A DNA stretch of 64,000 nt. Origin: Shinella daejeonensis. Lineage in GTDB: Bacteria > Pseudomonadota > Alphaproteobacteria > Rhizobiales > Rhizobiaceae. Position 1 is the first letter of the stretch, and the number at the start of each line of letters is the position of its first letter. Positions 56,456-64,000 of the stretch are shown here, in pieces. A program made the translations under genes and the position numbers. The notes under the pieces are model-generated. The model made no database searches. It worked only from the letters and a program-made list of their open reading frames with translations, and had not been told where the DNA came from. The DNA is taken from the NCBI RefSeq assembly GCF_024281235.1, contig NZ_JAHWXY010000014.1:19882-83881 (forward strand). Reading direction: 5' to 3'.

Positions 56456-57859
56456 TCAAAGCCTCTCGCGCCACCAGGCGATCTGCCGGCGAACGCCGGA
56501 AGGCGCCGTACCGCCGAAGGACGTGCGGCTTGCGACCGAGGCCTCCACGGTCAGCACGCCGTAGACCTGATCGGTGATCGCGGGATCGATCGCCTTCAGA
56601 TCGTCGAGCGGAAGCTCGGCAAGGTCGCAACCCCGGCTCTCGGCCAGCGCCACGACGCGCCCGGTGACGTGATGGGCGTCGCGGAAGGGCAGGCCCGCCT
56701 CGCGCACCAGCCAGTCGGCGAGGTCCGTCGCGGTGGAATAGCCGGAACCGGCCGCAGCCTTCATGCGGTCGGCGCGCACCGTGAGGTCGCGAACCATGCC
56801 GGTCATGGCGGCAATCGCCAGTTCAAGGCTCTCGGCGGCGTCGAAGACCTGTTCCTTGTCTTCCTGCATATCCTTGGAATAGGCGAGCGGCAGGCCCTTC
56901 ATGACGGTGAGCAGCGCGATCAGCGAGCCGTTGATGCGGCCCGTCTTGGCGCGCACCAGTTCGGCCGCATCGGGGTTCTTCTTCTGCGGCATGATCGAGG
57001 AACCGGTGGAAAAGGCGTCCGAAAGCCGGATGAAACCGAATTGCGGCGTCGACCAGATGACGATCTCCTCCGCCAGCCGGGACAGATGGGTGGCCGCGAT
57101 GGCGGCGATCGACAGGAATTCCAGCGCGAAGTCGCGATCGGAGACCGTGTCGATGGAATTGCGCGTCGGCTCGCGGAAGCCGAGCGCCTCGGCCGTCATG
57201 TGGCGGTCGATGGGAAAGCCGGTGCCGGCAAGCGCCGCCGCGCCGATCGGGCTCTCGTCGAGCCTGGCGAGCGCGTCGCGCACCCGCGAGCGGTCACGGC
57301 CGAACATTTCCACATAGGCCATGCAATGGTGGCCGAAGGTCACGGGCTGCGCCGTCTGGAGATGCGTGAAGCCCGGCATGACGGTTTCGGCATGTTCCGC
57401 GGCGCGGTCGAGGAAGGCGGAAATCAGCGCCGTCAGCGCCTTTTCCGTCCTGCCCATCTCCTCCTTGACCCACAGGCGGAAGTCGAGCGCCACCTGATCG
57501 TTGCGCGAGCGGGCGGTATGGAGCCGCCCGGCGGCCGGGCCGATCAGCACGCCAAGCCGCGCCTCAACGTTCATATGGATGTCTTCCAGCCGGCGCGAGA
57601 ACTCGAAGGTGCCGCTTTCGATTTCTGACAGGATCGTGTCGAGACCGTGAAGGATGCAGTCTTTATCTTCCGCCGAAATGATGCCTTGATGCGCCAGCAT
57701 GGCGGCATGCGCCTTTGAGCCGCGGATGTCCTGGGCATATAGCTTCTTGTCGAAGGCGATGGAGGCATTTATCTCCTCCATGATCGCATCCGGGCCCGAC
57801 GCGAAACGGCCGCCCCACATCTGGTTCGAGGTTTTGGTCTCGGAGTTTCCGTCAGCCAT
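56456..57859 (-). CDS. argH: Argininosuccinate lyase
   Basis: A 467-residue enzyme splitting argininosuccinate into arginine and fumarate. The signature loop [12 protein letters not shown] and the motif [16 protein letters not shown] are present. The final step of arginine synthesis; note that arginine degradation genes are in the same window. The ATG at 57859 has AGGA upstream. It is divergent from tlpA with only 24 bases between starts, so promoters must overlap the neighbouring genes. Confidence 0.97.
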   Translation of the reverse strand: MADGNSETKTSNQMWGGRFASGPDAIMEEINASIAFDKKLYAQDIRGSKAHAAMLAHQGIISAEDKDCILHGLDTILSEIESGTFEFSRRLEDIHMNVEARLGVLIGPAAGRLHTARSRNDQVALDFRLWVKEEMGRTEKALTALISAFLDRAAEHAETVMPGFTHLQTAQPVTFGHHCMAYVEMFGRDRSRVRDALARLDESPIGAAALAGTGFPIDRHMTAEALGFREPTRNSIDTVSDRDFALEFLSIAAIAATHLSRLAEEIVIWSTPQFGFIRLSDAFSTGSSIMPQKKNPDAAELVRAKTGRINGSLIALLTVMKGLPLAYSKDMQEDKEQVFDAAESLELAIAAMTGMVRDLTVRADRMKAAAGSGYSTATDLADWLVREAGLPFRDAHHVTGRVVALAESRGCDLAELPLDDLKAIDPAITDQVYGVLTVEASVASRTSFGGTAPSGVRRQIAWWRERL

Positions 57860-57883
57860 GGCATGCCTATCCTGGAGAATGAA

Positions 57884-58555
57884 ATGACAGAGAAAAAGAC
57901 GTTCGGCGTGCCCTCGCTCAAGCTGATCGCCATTGCCGGGCTCGCCGGCGCTCTTGCCGGTGCTGCTGCGATATACGTGAAGGAAAGCGGGTCTGGCAAT
58001 GGCGGGACCGTTGCGGAGGCGACGGCCTGCCCGATGGCCGGCGCGAAAGCCGAGGCGCTCAGGCCCTTCTTCACGGGCCAGGTCGCCGCCATGAACGCGG
58101 TCGACGAACACCGCACCCTGCCCGGACTGGTCTTCGATGGACCCGAGGGAACGCCGCAAACCATGGCGAGCTTCGCCGGAAAGACGGTGCTCCTCAATCT
58201 CTGGGCGACCTGGTGCGTGCCCTGCCGCGAGGAGATGCCGGCGTTGAATGCGCTCGAAAAGGAACTCGGCAGTGATCGTTTCGAGGTCGTCGCGGTCAAT
58301 ATCGATACGGGCGACGACGAGAAGCCGAAAGCCTTCCTCGATGAAACGGGCGTTCATGAACTCGCCTATTACCGCGATGCCTCCATGGGCGTGTTCAACA
58401 CGCTGAAGAAGGAAGGTCTCGCCTTCGGTCTGCCGGTGACGCTGCTGATGGACGACAAGGGGTGCCTCGTCGCCGCCATGAACGGTCCCGCCGTCTGGGA
58501 CAGCAACGACGCCAAGGCGCTGATCAACGCCGCACTGGCGACGCCGCAGAGCTGA
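57884..58555 (+). CDS. tlpA: Thiol:disulfide interchange protein TlpA
   Basis: A 223-residue membrane-anchored thioredoxin-like protein. One helix (residues 11-32) holds it in the inner membrane with the catalytic domain outside; the active site is WCVPC (Cys111, Cys114). TlpA reduces copper-chaperone and CoxB cysteines for cytochrome aa3 assembly in Bradyrhizobium. ATG 57884 follows GGAG. An extra Cys (CPMAG, Cys49) is near the membrane. Confidence 0.93.
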   Translation: MTEKKTFGVPSLKLIAIAGLAGALAGAAAIYVKESGSGNGGTVAEATACPMAGAKAEALRPFFTGQVAAMNAVDEHRTLPGLVFDGPEGTPQTMASFAGKTVLLNLWATWCVPCREEMPALNALEKELGSDRFEVVAVNIDTGDDEKPKAFLDETGVHELAYYRDASMGVFNTLKKEGLAFGLPVTLLMDDKGCLVAAMNGPAVWDSNDAKALINAALATPQS

Positions 58556-58584
58556 CGAAAGCATTGGCGGGGGCGCGAATCCCC

Positions 58585-59607
58585 CTACGCCGCCGCGTAG
58601 ACGCGCGGCCGGCGGATATCGAGGAAGCCCGCCTCGCCCTTGCGATGGGAAAACTCCGGCGCGGTGTCGAACTCCACCGGCTGGCCGGCGGCGGTGACCG
58701 CCAGGACCCGCCGCGAATCCGGCCGGTCGATCACGCGCAGGATGCGCGCGGCAATCCCCTGCCCGTCCTCGCGCCAGCTCACGTCGGCCGGGCGGAACAG
58801 GATCTGCCCGCCGCCGTCGGCGATACCGGCTGCCGGGAAGGCGACGTCCTGCACGAAGGCCTTGCCGTCACGGATTTCCGCGTCGAGCCGGTTGGCGTCG
58901 CCGAGGAAGTTGACGACGAAGGCATTGGCCGGATTGCGGCAGACCTCCTCCGGCGTGCCCTCCTGCACGATCTGCCCCTTGTCGAGGATGACGACCCGGT
59001 CGGCGAGATCCAGCGCTTCCTCCTGATCGTGGGTGACGAAGATGGTGGTGATCCCGAGTTCGTCATGCACCTTGCGCAACCAGCGACGCAGATCCCGCCG
59101 CACATTGGCGTCGAGCGCACCGAAGGGCTCGTCCAGGAGCAGCACGCGCGGATCGACGGCAAGCGCCCGGGCGAGCGCGACCCGCTGGCGCTGGCCGCCC
59201 GAGATCTGCCCGGGAAACCGTTCCCCGAGCCCCCCGAGCTGCACGAGGTCCAGAAGCTCGCGCACACGCGCCTTGATGACCTGCGGCGACCGCTTCACCC
59301 GCGAAACCTTCATGCCGAAGGCGATATTCTCGGCGACGGTCATATGTGGGAAGAGCGCATAATGCTGGAAGACGAAACCGACACCGCGCTCGCGAACGGG
59401 GATGTCGGTGGCGTTTTCCTCGCCGAAGTAGATCGCGCCGGCATCCGCATATTCGAGACCAGCGACCATGCGCAGGATCGTCGTCTTGCCGGAGCCCGAC
59501 GGCCCGAGCAACGCGACGAGTTCGCCGCTGCCGATTTCGAGCGATACGCCGTGGACGGCGCGGAAGGTCTCGAATGTCTTGACCACGGTGTCGAGGCGGA
59601 TTTTCAC
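58585..59607 (-). CDS. cysA: Sulfate/thiosulfate ABC transporter ATP-binding protein
   Basis: A 340-residue ABC ATPase with Walker [15 protein letters not shown]-type [15 protein letters not shown] and a C-terminal regulatory (TOBE-like) domain. It powers import through CysTW. Starts with GTG at 59607, overlapping the cysW stop (GTGA). Last gene of the cysPTWA operon and convergent with tlpA over 29 bases. Confidence 0.95.
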   Translation of the reverse strand: MKIRLDTVVKTFETFRAVHGVSLEIGSGELVALLGPSGSGKTTILRMVAGLEYADAGAIYFGEENATDIPVRERGVGFVFQHYALFPHMTVAENIAFGMKVSRVKRSPQVIKARVRELLDLVQLGGLGERFPGQISGGQRQRVALARALAVDPRVLLLDEPFGALDANVRRDLRRWLRKVHDELGITTIFVTHDQEEALDLADRVVILDKGQIVQEGTPEEVCRNPANAFVVNFLGDANRLDAEIRDGKAFVQDVAFPAAGIADGGGQILFRPADVSWREDGQGIAARILRVIDRPDSRRVLAVTAAGQPVEFDTAPEFSHRKGEAGFLDIRRPRVYAAA

Positions 59608-60542
59608 GTTTTGACCTCCGGATATACGGCATCGTTGCCGGCAAGCGTCGCAGGCCGTCGCACGCGCCCGGCCCCCTGCCGCTCCAGCACCACCTTGGCG
59701 ACGAGTGTGACGATGGCGAGAAGCGCAAGGATCGACGCGGCGGCGAAGGCCCCGACGGCGTTATAATCGTGATAGAGAAGCTCGATATGCAACGGCAGCG
59801 TATTCGTCTGACCCCGGATATTGCCGGAAACGACGGACACCGCGCCGAATTCGCCCATGACACGGGAATTGCAGAGAACCACGCCGTAGAGCAGCGCCCA
59901 TTTGATATTGGGCAGCGTCACCGAGAAGAAGGTGCGCCAGCCGCTCGCGCCGAGCGACGTCGCCGCCTCCTCCAGATCCCTGCCCTGCGCCTGCATCAGC
60001 GGGATCAGTTCACGCGCCACGAAGGGCGCGGTCACGAACATGCTGGCCAGAACGATGCCCGGCAGGGCGAAGAGGATCTTCATCTCCGCCGATTGCAGGG
60101 CCGGGCCGAACAGCCCCTGCAATCCATAGACGAAGAGATAGGCGACGCCGGCGACGATCGGCGAGACCGAGAAGGGAAGCTCGATCAGCACCGTCAGCAG
60201 CCGCTTGCCGCGGAAATCGAATTTGGTGATCGACCAGGCGGCGGCGACCCCGAAGATCGTATTGACCGGCACCGCGATGAGCGCGGTCATCGCCGTCAGG
60301 AAGATGGCGTGGCGCGTGTCCGGCTCGGCGATGGATCTGGCGAAATAGCCCGCTCCACGCGAAAAGGCCTCGAAACCGATGATAACGAGCGGCGCGACCA
60401 CGACGATGGCGACGAAGAAAAGGACGAACGCCAGAAGGATCCGGCGGAAGAGCGGATCGTCGCCGACGCGCGGCGGCTGGCCCCGGCCCTTCGCCTTTCC
60501 CGTTTCGCCGGCCTTCGCCTGCGTTCCGATGTTTCCATGCAT
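59604..60542 (-). CDS. cysW: Sulfate ABC transporter permease CysW
   Basis: A 312-residue permease with six hydrophobic helices and the EAA loop (LEEAATSLGASGWRTFFSV) that docks the ATPase. The N-terminal 30 residues are a Lys/Gly-rich cytoplasmic tail, longer than usual. The last 4 bases overlap cysA. It sits 4 bases after cysT, so the two are coupled. Confidence 0.95.
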   Translation of the reverse strand: MHGNIGTQAKAGETGKAKGRGQPPRVGDDPLFRRILLAFVLFFVAIVVVAPLVIIGFEAFSRGAGYFARSIAEPDTRHAIFLTAMTALIAVPVNTIFGVAAAWSITKFDFRGKRLLTVLIELPFSVSPIVAGVAYLFVYGLQGLFGPALQSAEMKILFALPGIVLASMFVTAPFVARELIPLMQAQGRDLEEAATSLGASGWRTFFSVTLPNIKWALLYGVVLCNSRVMGEFGAVSVVSGNIRGQTNTLPLHIELLYHDYNAVGAFAAASILALLAIVTLVAKVVLERQGAGRVRRPATLAGNDAVYPEVKT

Positions 60543-60546
60543 CGCT

Positions 60547-61368
60547 TCAGCCCCTCGCCGTATAGCGCAGCGCGCGCGCCTGCATCAGATTGGTCGCCGC
60601 CAGCATGACGAAGGCGGTGATGAGCATGACCGAGGCGATGGCGGCGGAGGCCGGATAATCGTATTCCTCCAGCCGGATGAAGGTGAGCAGCGCCGTGATC
60701 TCCGTCTCGAACGGCTTGTTGCCGGCGATGAAGATCACCGCCCCGAACTCACCGAGGCTGCGCGCGAAGGACAGCGAGATGCCGGCCAGCAGCGCCGGCG
60801 CAAGCAACGGCAGGATCACCCGCCTGAAAACGGAAAGGTCGCTTGCCCCGAGCGTCTGTCCTGCCTCTTCGAGCGCCGGATCGAGTTCCTCCAGAACGGG
60901 CTGGACGGTCCGCACGATGAACGGCAGGCTGGTGAAGCTCATGGCCACGATGATGCCGAGCGGCGTATAGGCGACCTTGATGCCGATCGCCGAAAGCGGC
61001 GCGCCGAACCAGCCGTTGGTGGCGAAAAGGGTCGTGAGCGCGATGCCGGCCACCGCCGTCGGCAGCGCGAAGGGCAGATCGACCAGCGCGTCGATCAGTC
61101 GTCGGCCGGGAAAACGGTAACGCACCAGCACCCAGGCCAGCGCCAGCCCGAAGACGAGATTGAAGACCGTGGCGGCAAGCGCACAGAGCACCGTGACGCG
61201 ATAGCTGGCGAAGGCCCGCTCCGAGGAGACGATGCGCCAGTAATCCTCCGGCCCGAGGCTCGCCGCCTTGAAGATCAGCGCCGCCAGCGGCAGCACGACG
61301 ATGACGCCGGCATAGACGAGCGTCACACCGAGCGCGAGGGGTAATCCTGGCAAAACACGCCGCTTCAA
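60547..61368 (-). CDS. cysT: Sulfate ABC transporter permease CysT
   Basis: A 273-residue permease with six hydrophobic helices and the EAA motif (LEEAGQTLGASDLSVFRRV). It pairs with CysW in the membrane. The neighbouring ATPase and binding protein establish sulfate/thiosulfate as substrate. Confidence 0.94.
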   Translation of the reverse strand: MKRRVLPGLPLALGVTLVYAGVIVVLPLAALIFKAASLGPEDYWRIVSSERAFASYRVTVLCALAATVFNLVFGLALAWVLVRYRFPGRRLIDALVDLPFALPTAVAGIALTTLFATNGWFGAPLSAIGIKVAYTPLGIIVAMSFTSLPFIVRTVQPVLEELDPALEEAGQTLGASDLSVFRRVILPLLAPALLAGISLSFARSLGEFGAVIFIAGNKPFETEITALLTFIRLEEYDYPASAAIASVMLITAFVMLAATNLMQARALRYTARG

Positions 61369-61439
61369 GAGCGCGATCCTTTCCCGAAGGCGGACGACGG
61401 CTCCTGCCGCCGCCCGTGACGAAGTGGATGGGTCCCGGT

Positions 61440-62423
61440 TCAGCGGCTGCCGTAGAGCTTGTCGAGCTTGCCGCCCTCGGCGAAATGTTCCGCCGAGATC
61501 GCCTTCCAGCCGCCGAACACGTCGTCGACATCGACGAGGCGGATTTCCGGGAAGCGGTCCTTGAATTCGGCGGCAACCGTTTCGTCATGGACGCGATGGC
61601 CGAATTCGGCGGCGATCTTCTGCCCCACGGGACCATAGAGGAACTCAAGATAGCTTTTCGCCAGATCGCGGCTGCCGCGAGCGTCGGCGACCTTGTCGAC
61701 GATGGCCACCGGGAATTCCGCCAGCAGCGAGACGGAAGGCACCACGCTTTCGAACTTGTCCTCGCCGTACTGCTTGGCGATTGCCTGCGTTTCCGCTTCG
61801 AAGGTGATGATGACGTCGCCGATCTCGCGCTCGACGAAGGTCGTCGTGGCGGCGCGGCCCCCGGTATCGAAGACCGGCACGTTGTCGAATATCTTGGCGA
61901 TGAAGGCGTCGATCTTGGCTTCGTCGTCGCCGAAGGCTTCCTTGGCGTAGGCGACGGCGGCAAGATAGGTATAGCGGGCGTTGCCCGAGGTCTTCGGATT
62001 GGGGAAGACGATCTTCACGTCGTCACGGGCAAGATCCCCCCAGTCCTTGATATTCTTCGGATTGCCGGCGCGCACCAGGAAGGACGGGAAGGAATAGAAA
62101 GGCGAGGCGTTATTCGCAAACTGCGTCTGCCAGCCCTCGGCGACGAAGCCGTTCTGTACGAGAAAGTCGATATCCGTCACCTGGTTGAAGGTCACGACAT
62201 CGGCTTCCAGCCCTTCCGTGATCGCGCGGGCCTGCTTCGACGTGCCGCCATGCGACTGGTCCACGGTAACACCCGGATTTTCCTTGATGAACGCCTCGTT
62301 CTCGGCGGCGAACAATTCGCGCGCGACATCATAGGATGCGTTCAGCAACTTATCGGCCGCGCCGGCGGCATGCGGCAGGGCAAGGCCGAAAAGAGCGACG
62401 CCGAGGAGAAGAAGACGTTTCAT
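61440..62423 (-). CDS. cysP: Sulfate ABC transporter substrate-binding protein
   Basis: A 327-residue periplasmic binding protein with a signal peptide (LLLLGVALFGLALPHAAGA) and the sulfate-binding family motifs DQSHGGTSKQA, KTSGNARYTYLAA and ATTTFVEREIGDVIITFE. It delivers sulfate to CysTW. The start at 62423 was chosen over the frame upstream because it begins the signal peptide directly. A structured leader lies just before it. Confidence 0.94.
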   Translation of the reverse strand: MKRLLLLGVALFGLALPHAAGAADKLLNASYDVARELFAAENEAFIKENPGVTVDQSHGGTSKQARAITEGLEADVVTFNQVTDIDFLVQNGFVAEGWQTQFANNASPFYSFPSFLVRAGNPKNIKDWGDLARDDVKIVFPNPKTSGNARYTYLAAVAYAKEAFGDDEAKIDAFIAKIFDNVPVFDTGGRAATTTFVEREIGDVIITFEAETQAIAKQYGEDKFESVVPSVSLLAEFPVAIVDKVADARGSRDLAKSYLEFLYGPVGQKIAAEFGHRVHDETVAAEFKDRFPEIRLVDVDDVFGGWKAISAEHFAEGGKLDKLYGSR

Positions 62424-62538
62424 GCGAGGAACCCCGAATACGAGTGACAATTCGGGGGTGAAAGTAGCCCGCAAGCCGCCTTGCTCCGAGGCACAGGCCG
62501 GTCGCGGCGGGTGCGGCTTGCGGAAGATTTTTCCGCAA
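62424..62538 (-). promoter_or_regulatory. Structured 5' leader of the cysPTWA operon
   Basis: On the minus strand three helices can form. TTGCGGAA (62538-62531) with TTCCGCAA (62525-62518); GCAAGCCGC (62521-62513) with GCGGCTTGC (62479-62471), which shares four bases with the first; and CCCCGAAT (62457-62450) with ATTCGGGG (62439-62432), ending 8 bases before the ATG and taking up the only G-rich ribosome-site sequence. The first two are mutually exclusive. Part of the region may instead be promoter and operator DNA. Confidence 0.5.
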
Positions 62539-62567
62539 ACCGGTCCTTGCACAGAACGACGCGAGGC

Positions 62568-63440
62568 TCAGCGGGTGGGAACCGGGGTCCCCGAACGATA
62601 GTCGTAGAAGCCGCGGCCCGACTTCCGGCCAAGCCAGCCGGCCTCGACATATTTCACCAGGAGCGGGCAGGGCCGGTATTTGGAGTCCGCCAGCCCGTCA
62701 TGCAGCACCTGCATGATGGAAAGGCAGGTGTCGAGACCGATGAAATCCGCAAGCTGCAACGGCCCCATCGGATGGTTGGCTCCAAGCCGCATCGCCGTAT
62801 CGATGGCCTCGACGGAACCGACACCCTCATAAAGCGTATAGATCGCCTCGTTGATCATCGGCAGCAGGATGCGGTTGACGATGAAGGCGGGGAAATCCTC
62901 CGCCACGGTGATCGTCTTGTCGAGCCGGGTAACGAATTCCTTGGCCGCCGCGAAGGTTTCCTCCTCGGTCGCGATCCCCCGCACCAGTTCGACGAGCTTC
63001 ATCACCGGCACCGGGTTCATGAAGTGGATGCCCATGAAGCGCTCCGGCCGATCGGTGGCGGAGGCGAGACGGGTGATGGAGAGCGAGGACGTATTGGTCG
63101 CAAGGATCGCTTCGGGCTTCAGCACCGGGCAGACATTGCCATAGATCTTGCGCTTGACCGTTTCGTCTTCCGTGGCGGCCTCGATCACCAGGTCGGCGTC
63201 GGAAAGATCGTTGATATCCGACGAACCGCCGATCAGCGAGAGCGCCTTCCTGCGTTCGTCCTCGGTCATCTTGCCGGAAGCCGCCTGGCGGGCGAGATTG
63301 CCGTTGACCGTCGCAAGGCCCGCCTCGATACGCTCGCCCGAGAGGTCGTAGAGATGGACCTTGTATCCGGCAACGGCCGAAACCTGGGCAATGCCGCATC
63401 CCATCTGCCCCGCCCCGATGATACCGACATTCCTGATCAT
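62568..63440 (-). CDS. 3-hydroxybutyryl-CoA dehydrogenase
   Basis: A 290-residue NAD-dependent enzyme oxidising 3-hydroxybutyryl-CoA, an end step of short-chain fatty-acid or PHB-related metabolism. The dinucleotide motif is VGIIGAGQMGCGIAQ, and the catalytic His lies in MGIHFMNPVPVMKLVE. AFIVNRILLPMINEAI and GLDTCLSIMQVL are family landmarks. It lies behind etfA but after a terminator, so it has its own promoter. Confidence 0.93.
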   Translation of the reverse strand: MIRNVGIIGAGQMGCGIAQVSAVAGYKVHLYDLSGERIEAGLATVNGNLARQAASGKMTEDERRKALSLIGGSSDINDLSDADLVIEAATEDETVKRKIYGNVCPVLKPEAILATNTSSLSITRLASATDRPERFMGIHFMNPVPVMKLVELVRGIATEEETFAAAKEFVTRLDKTITVAEDFPAFIVNRILLPMINEAIYTLYEGVGSVEAIDTAMRLGANHPMGPLQLADFIGLDTCLSIMQVLHDGLADSKYRPCPLLVKYVEAGWLGRKSGRGFYDYRSGTPVPTR

Positions 63441-63487
63441 GGTTCTCGCCGCCCCGCCTGTCCGTTTCCGTATCCCGCCGTGCGGGT

Positions 63488-63517
63488 AAAAAAGACCGGG
63501 CCGGTGGACCGGCCCGG
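63488..63517 (-). terminator. Rho-independent terminator after etfA
   Basis: CCGGGCCGGT and ACCGGCCCGG form a perfect 10-bp stem with a 2-base centre (the hairpin opens to a 4-6 base loop), followed on the minus strand by TCTTTTTT. It ends the etf operon 70 bases after the etfA stop. Confidence 0.85.
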
Positions 63518-63583
63518 TGAAGTGATAAAACGCCGTGCCGCCGTTTTCCAGTGAAAACTGGTCATCGGACAGCCGCAGGAATG

Positions 63584-64000
63584 TCAGAGCGCCTTCTGCA
63601 ACTCCGGCAGGGCTTCGAAGATATCGGCGACGAGGCCGTAGTCGGCGACCTGGAAGATCGGGGCTTCCTCATCCTTGTTGATGGCGACGATGACCTTCGA
63701 GTCCTTCATGCCGGCCAGATGCTGGATCGCGCCGGAGATGCCGCAGGCGATGTAGAGATCGGGTGCGACCACCTTGCCCGTCTGCCCCACCTGCCAGTCG
63801 TTCGGCGCATAGCCGGCATCGACGGCCGCGCGCGATGCGCCGACGGCCGCACCGAGCTTGTCGGCGACCGGCAGGATCACCTCCTGGAACTTCTCCGACG
63901 AGCCGAGCGCACGGCCGCCCGAGATGATGATCTTCGCCGACGTCAGTTCCGGACGGTCGGACGACGACAGCGCATCCGCGACATGGCTGGAAAGACCCGG
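63584..64000 (-). CDS. etfA: Electron transfer flavoprotein subunit alpha, C-terminal part
   Basis: The C-terminal 138 residues of EtfA; the gene starts beyond the window and the frame is open to base 64000. The FAD-binding domain is visible: [36 protein letters not shown], written in parts, then [20 protein letters not shown] and [20 protein letters not shown]. EtfAB transfers electrons from acyl-CoA dehydrogenases to ETF-ubiquinone oxidoreductase. Next to 3-hydroxybutyryl-CoA dehydrogenase, as in other rhizobia. Confidence 0.95.
   Translation of the reverse strand, partial: PGLSSHVADALSSSDRPELTSAKIIISGGRALGSSEKFQEVILPVADKLGAAVGASRAAVDAGYAPNDWQVGQTGKVVAPDLYIACGISGAIQHLAGMKDSKVIVAINKDEEAPIFQVADYGLVADIFEALPELQKAL

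Overview
The window is chromosomal DNA of a Rhizobiales alphaproteobacterium, most likely a Rhizobiaceae member related to Sinorhizobium/Ensifer, Shinella or Rhizobium. The evidence is high GC content, a C5-independent (ALA synthase) haem route, the CobS/CobT cobaltochelatase pair, an Fds-type formate dehydrogenase, an arginase/ornithine-aminotransferase catabolic pair under an Lrp-type regulator, CpdR, and gene neighbourhoods I recognise from rhizobia (hemA next to dxr; BolA, J-protein, cobS, cobT; aroK-aroB with xerD-accA; lysA, lptM, argH, tlpA; ftsE-ftsX). The genus cannot be fixed from sequence alone. Coding density is high. I see no prophage, insertion sequence, CRISPR array, rRNA or replication origin.

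Layout. 1-2166: end of an NAD-dependent formate dehydrogenase operon (fdsA C-terminus, fdhD/fdsC, fdsD). 2192-4818: a soluble double-PAS chemoreceptor with a C-terminal adaptation tether, and a CheW. 4965-7697: ornithine aminotransferase and arginase, with a divergent Lrp/AsnC regulator. 7752-13948: the envelope assembly pair TamB/TamA. 14195-14458: a glycine-zipper lipoprotein. 14918-18602: a three-subunit molybdenum hydroxylase of the form II CoxL type, ending in a strong terminator. 18857-21312: hemA and dxr, convergent. 21500-24113: META/MliC-type periplasmic protein, an unknown protein, a CDP-glycerol glycerophosphotransferase-like protein and tRNA-Arg(CCT). 24183-29351: M20 peptidase, a PBP5-type carboxypeptidase, a CobW-type GTPase, TusA-like protein and a YafK-type L,D-transpeptidase lipoprotein. 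29513-34676: accA, xerD, a tiny membrane protein, aroK, aroB, a truncated CorC-like protein and BolA. 34796-39417: J-protein, cobS, cobT and a phytase-like esterase. 39452-49523: queuosine-precursor transporter, rpmB, DUF3108 protein, DMT exporter, GloB, a methyltransferase, tyrC, DUF2125 protein, ChaC-like protein, PlsC, YdcF and ftsX. 49516-58555: ftsE, an unknown membrane protein, hpt, cpdR-like, a TIGR02302 protein, lysA, lptM-like, argH and tlpA. 58585-62423: the sulfate ABC transporter cysPTWA. 62568-64000: 3-hydroxybutyryl-CoA dehydrogenase and the end of etfA.

No wholly new multi-gene system is evident. The points most worth a second look are: a family of five structured intergenic repeats whose 5' end supplies the stop codon of four different genes; a CorC/HlyC-type gene after aroB that has lost its CNNM membrane domain; a highly structured 5' leader before the sulfate transporter operon; a possible preQ1-I-like leader that would bury the start codon of the queuosine-precursor transporter; an FNR/FixK-type box before hemA; and a phosphopolymer transferase gene beside tRNA-Arg.
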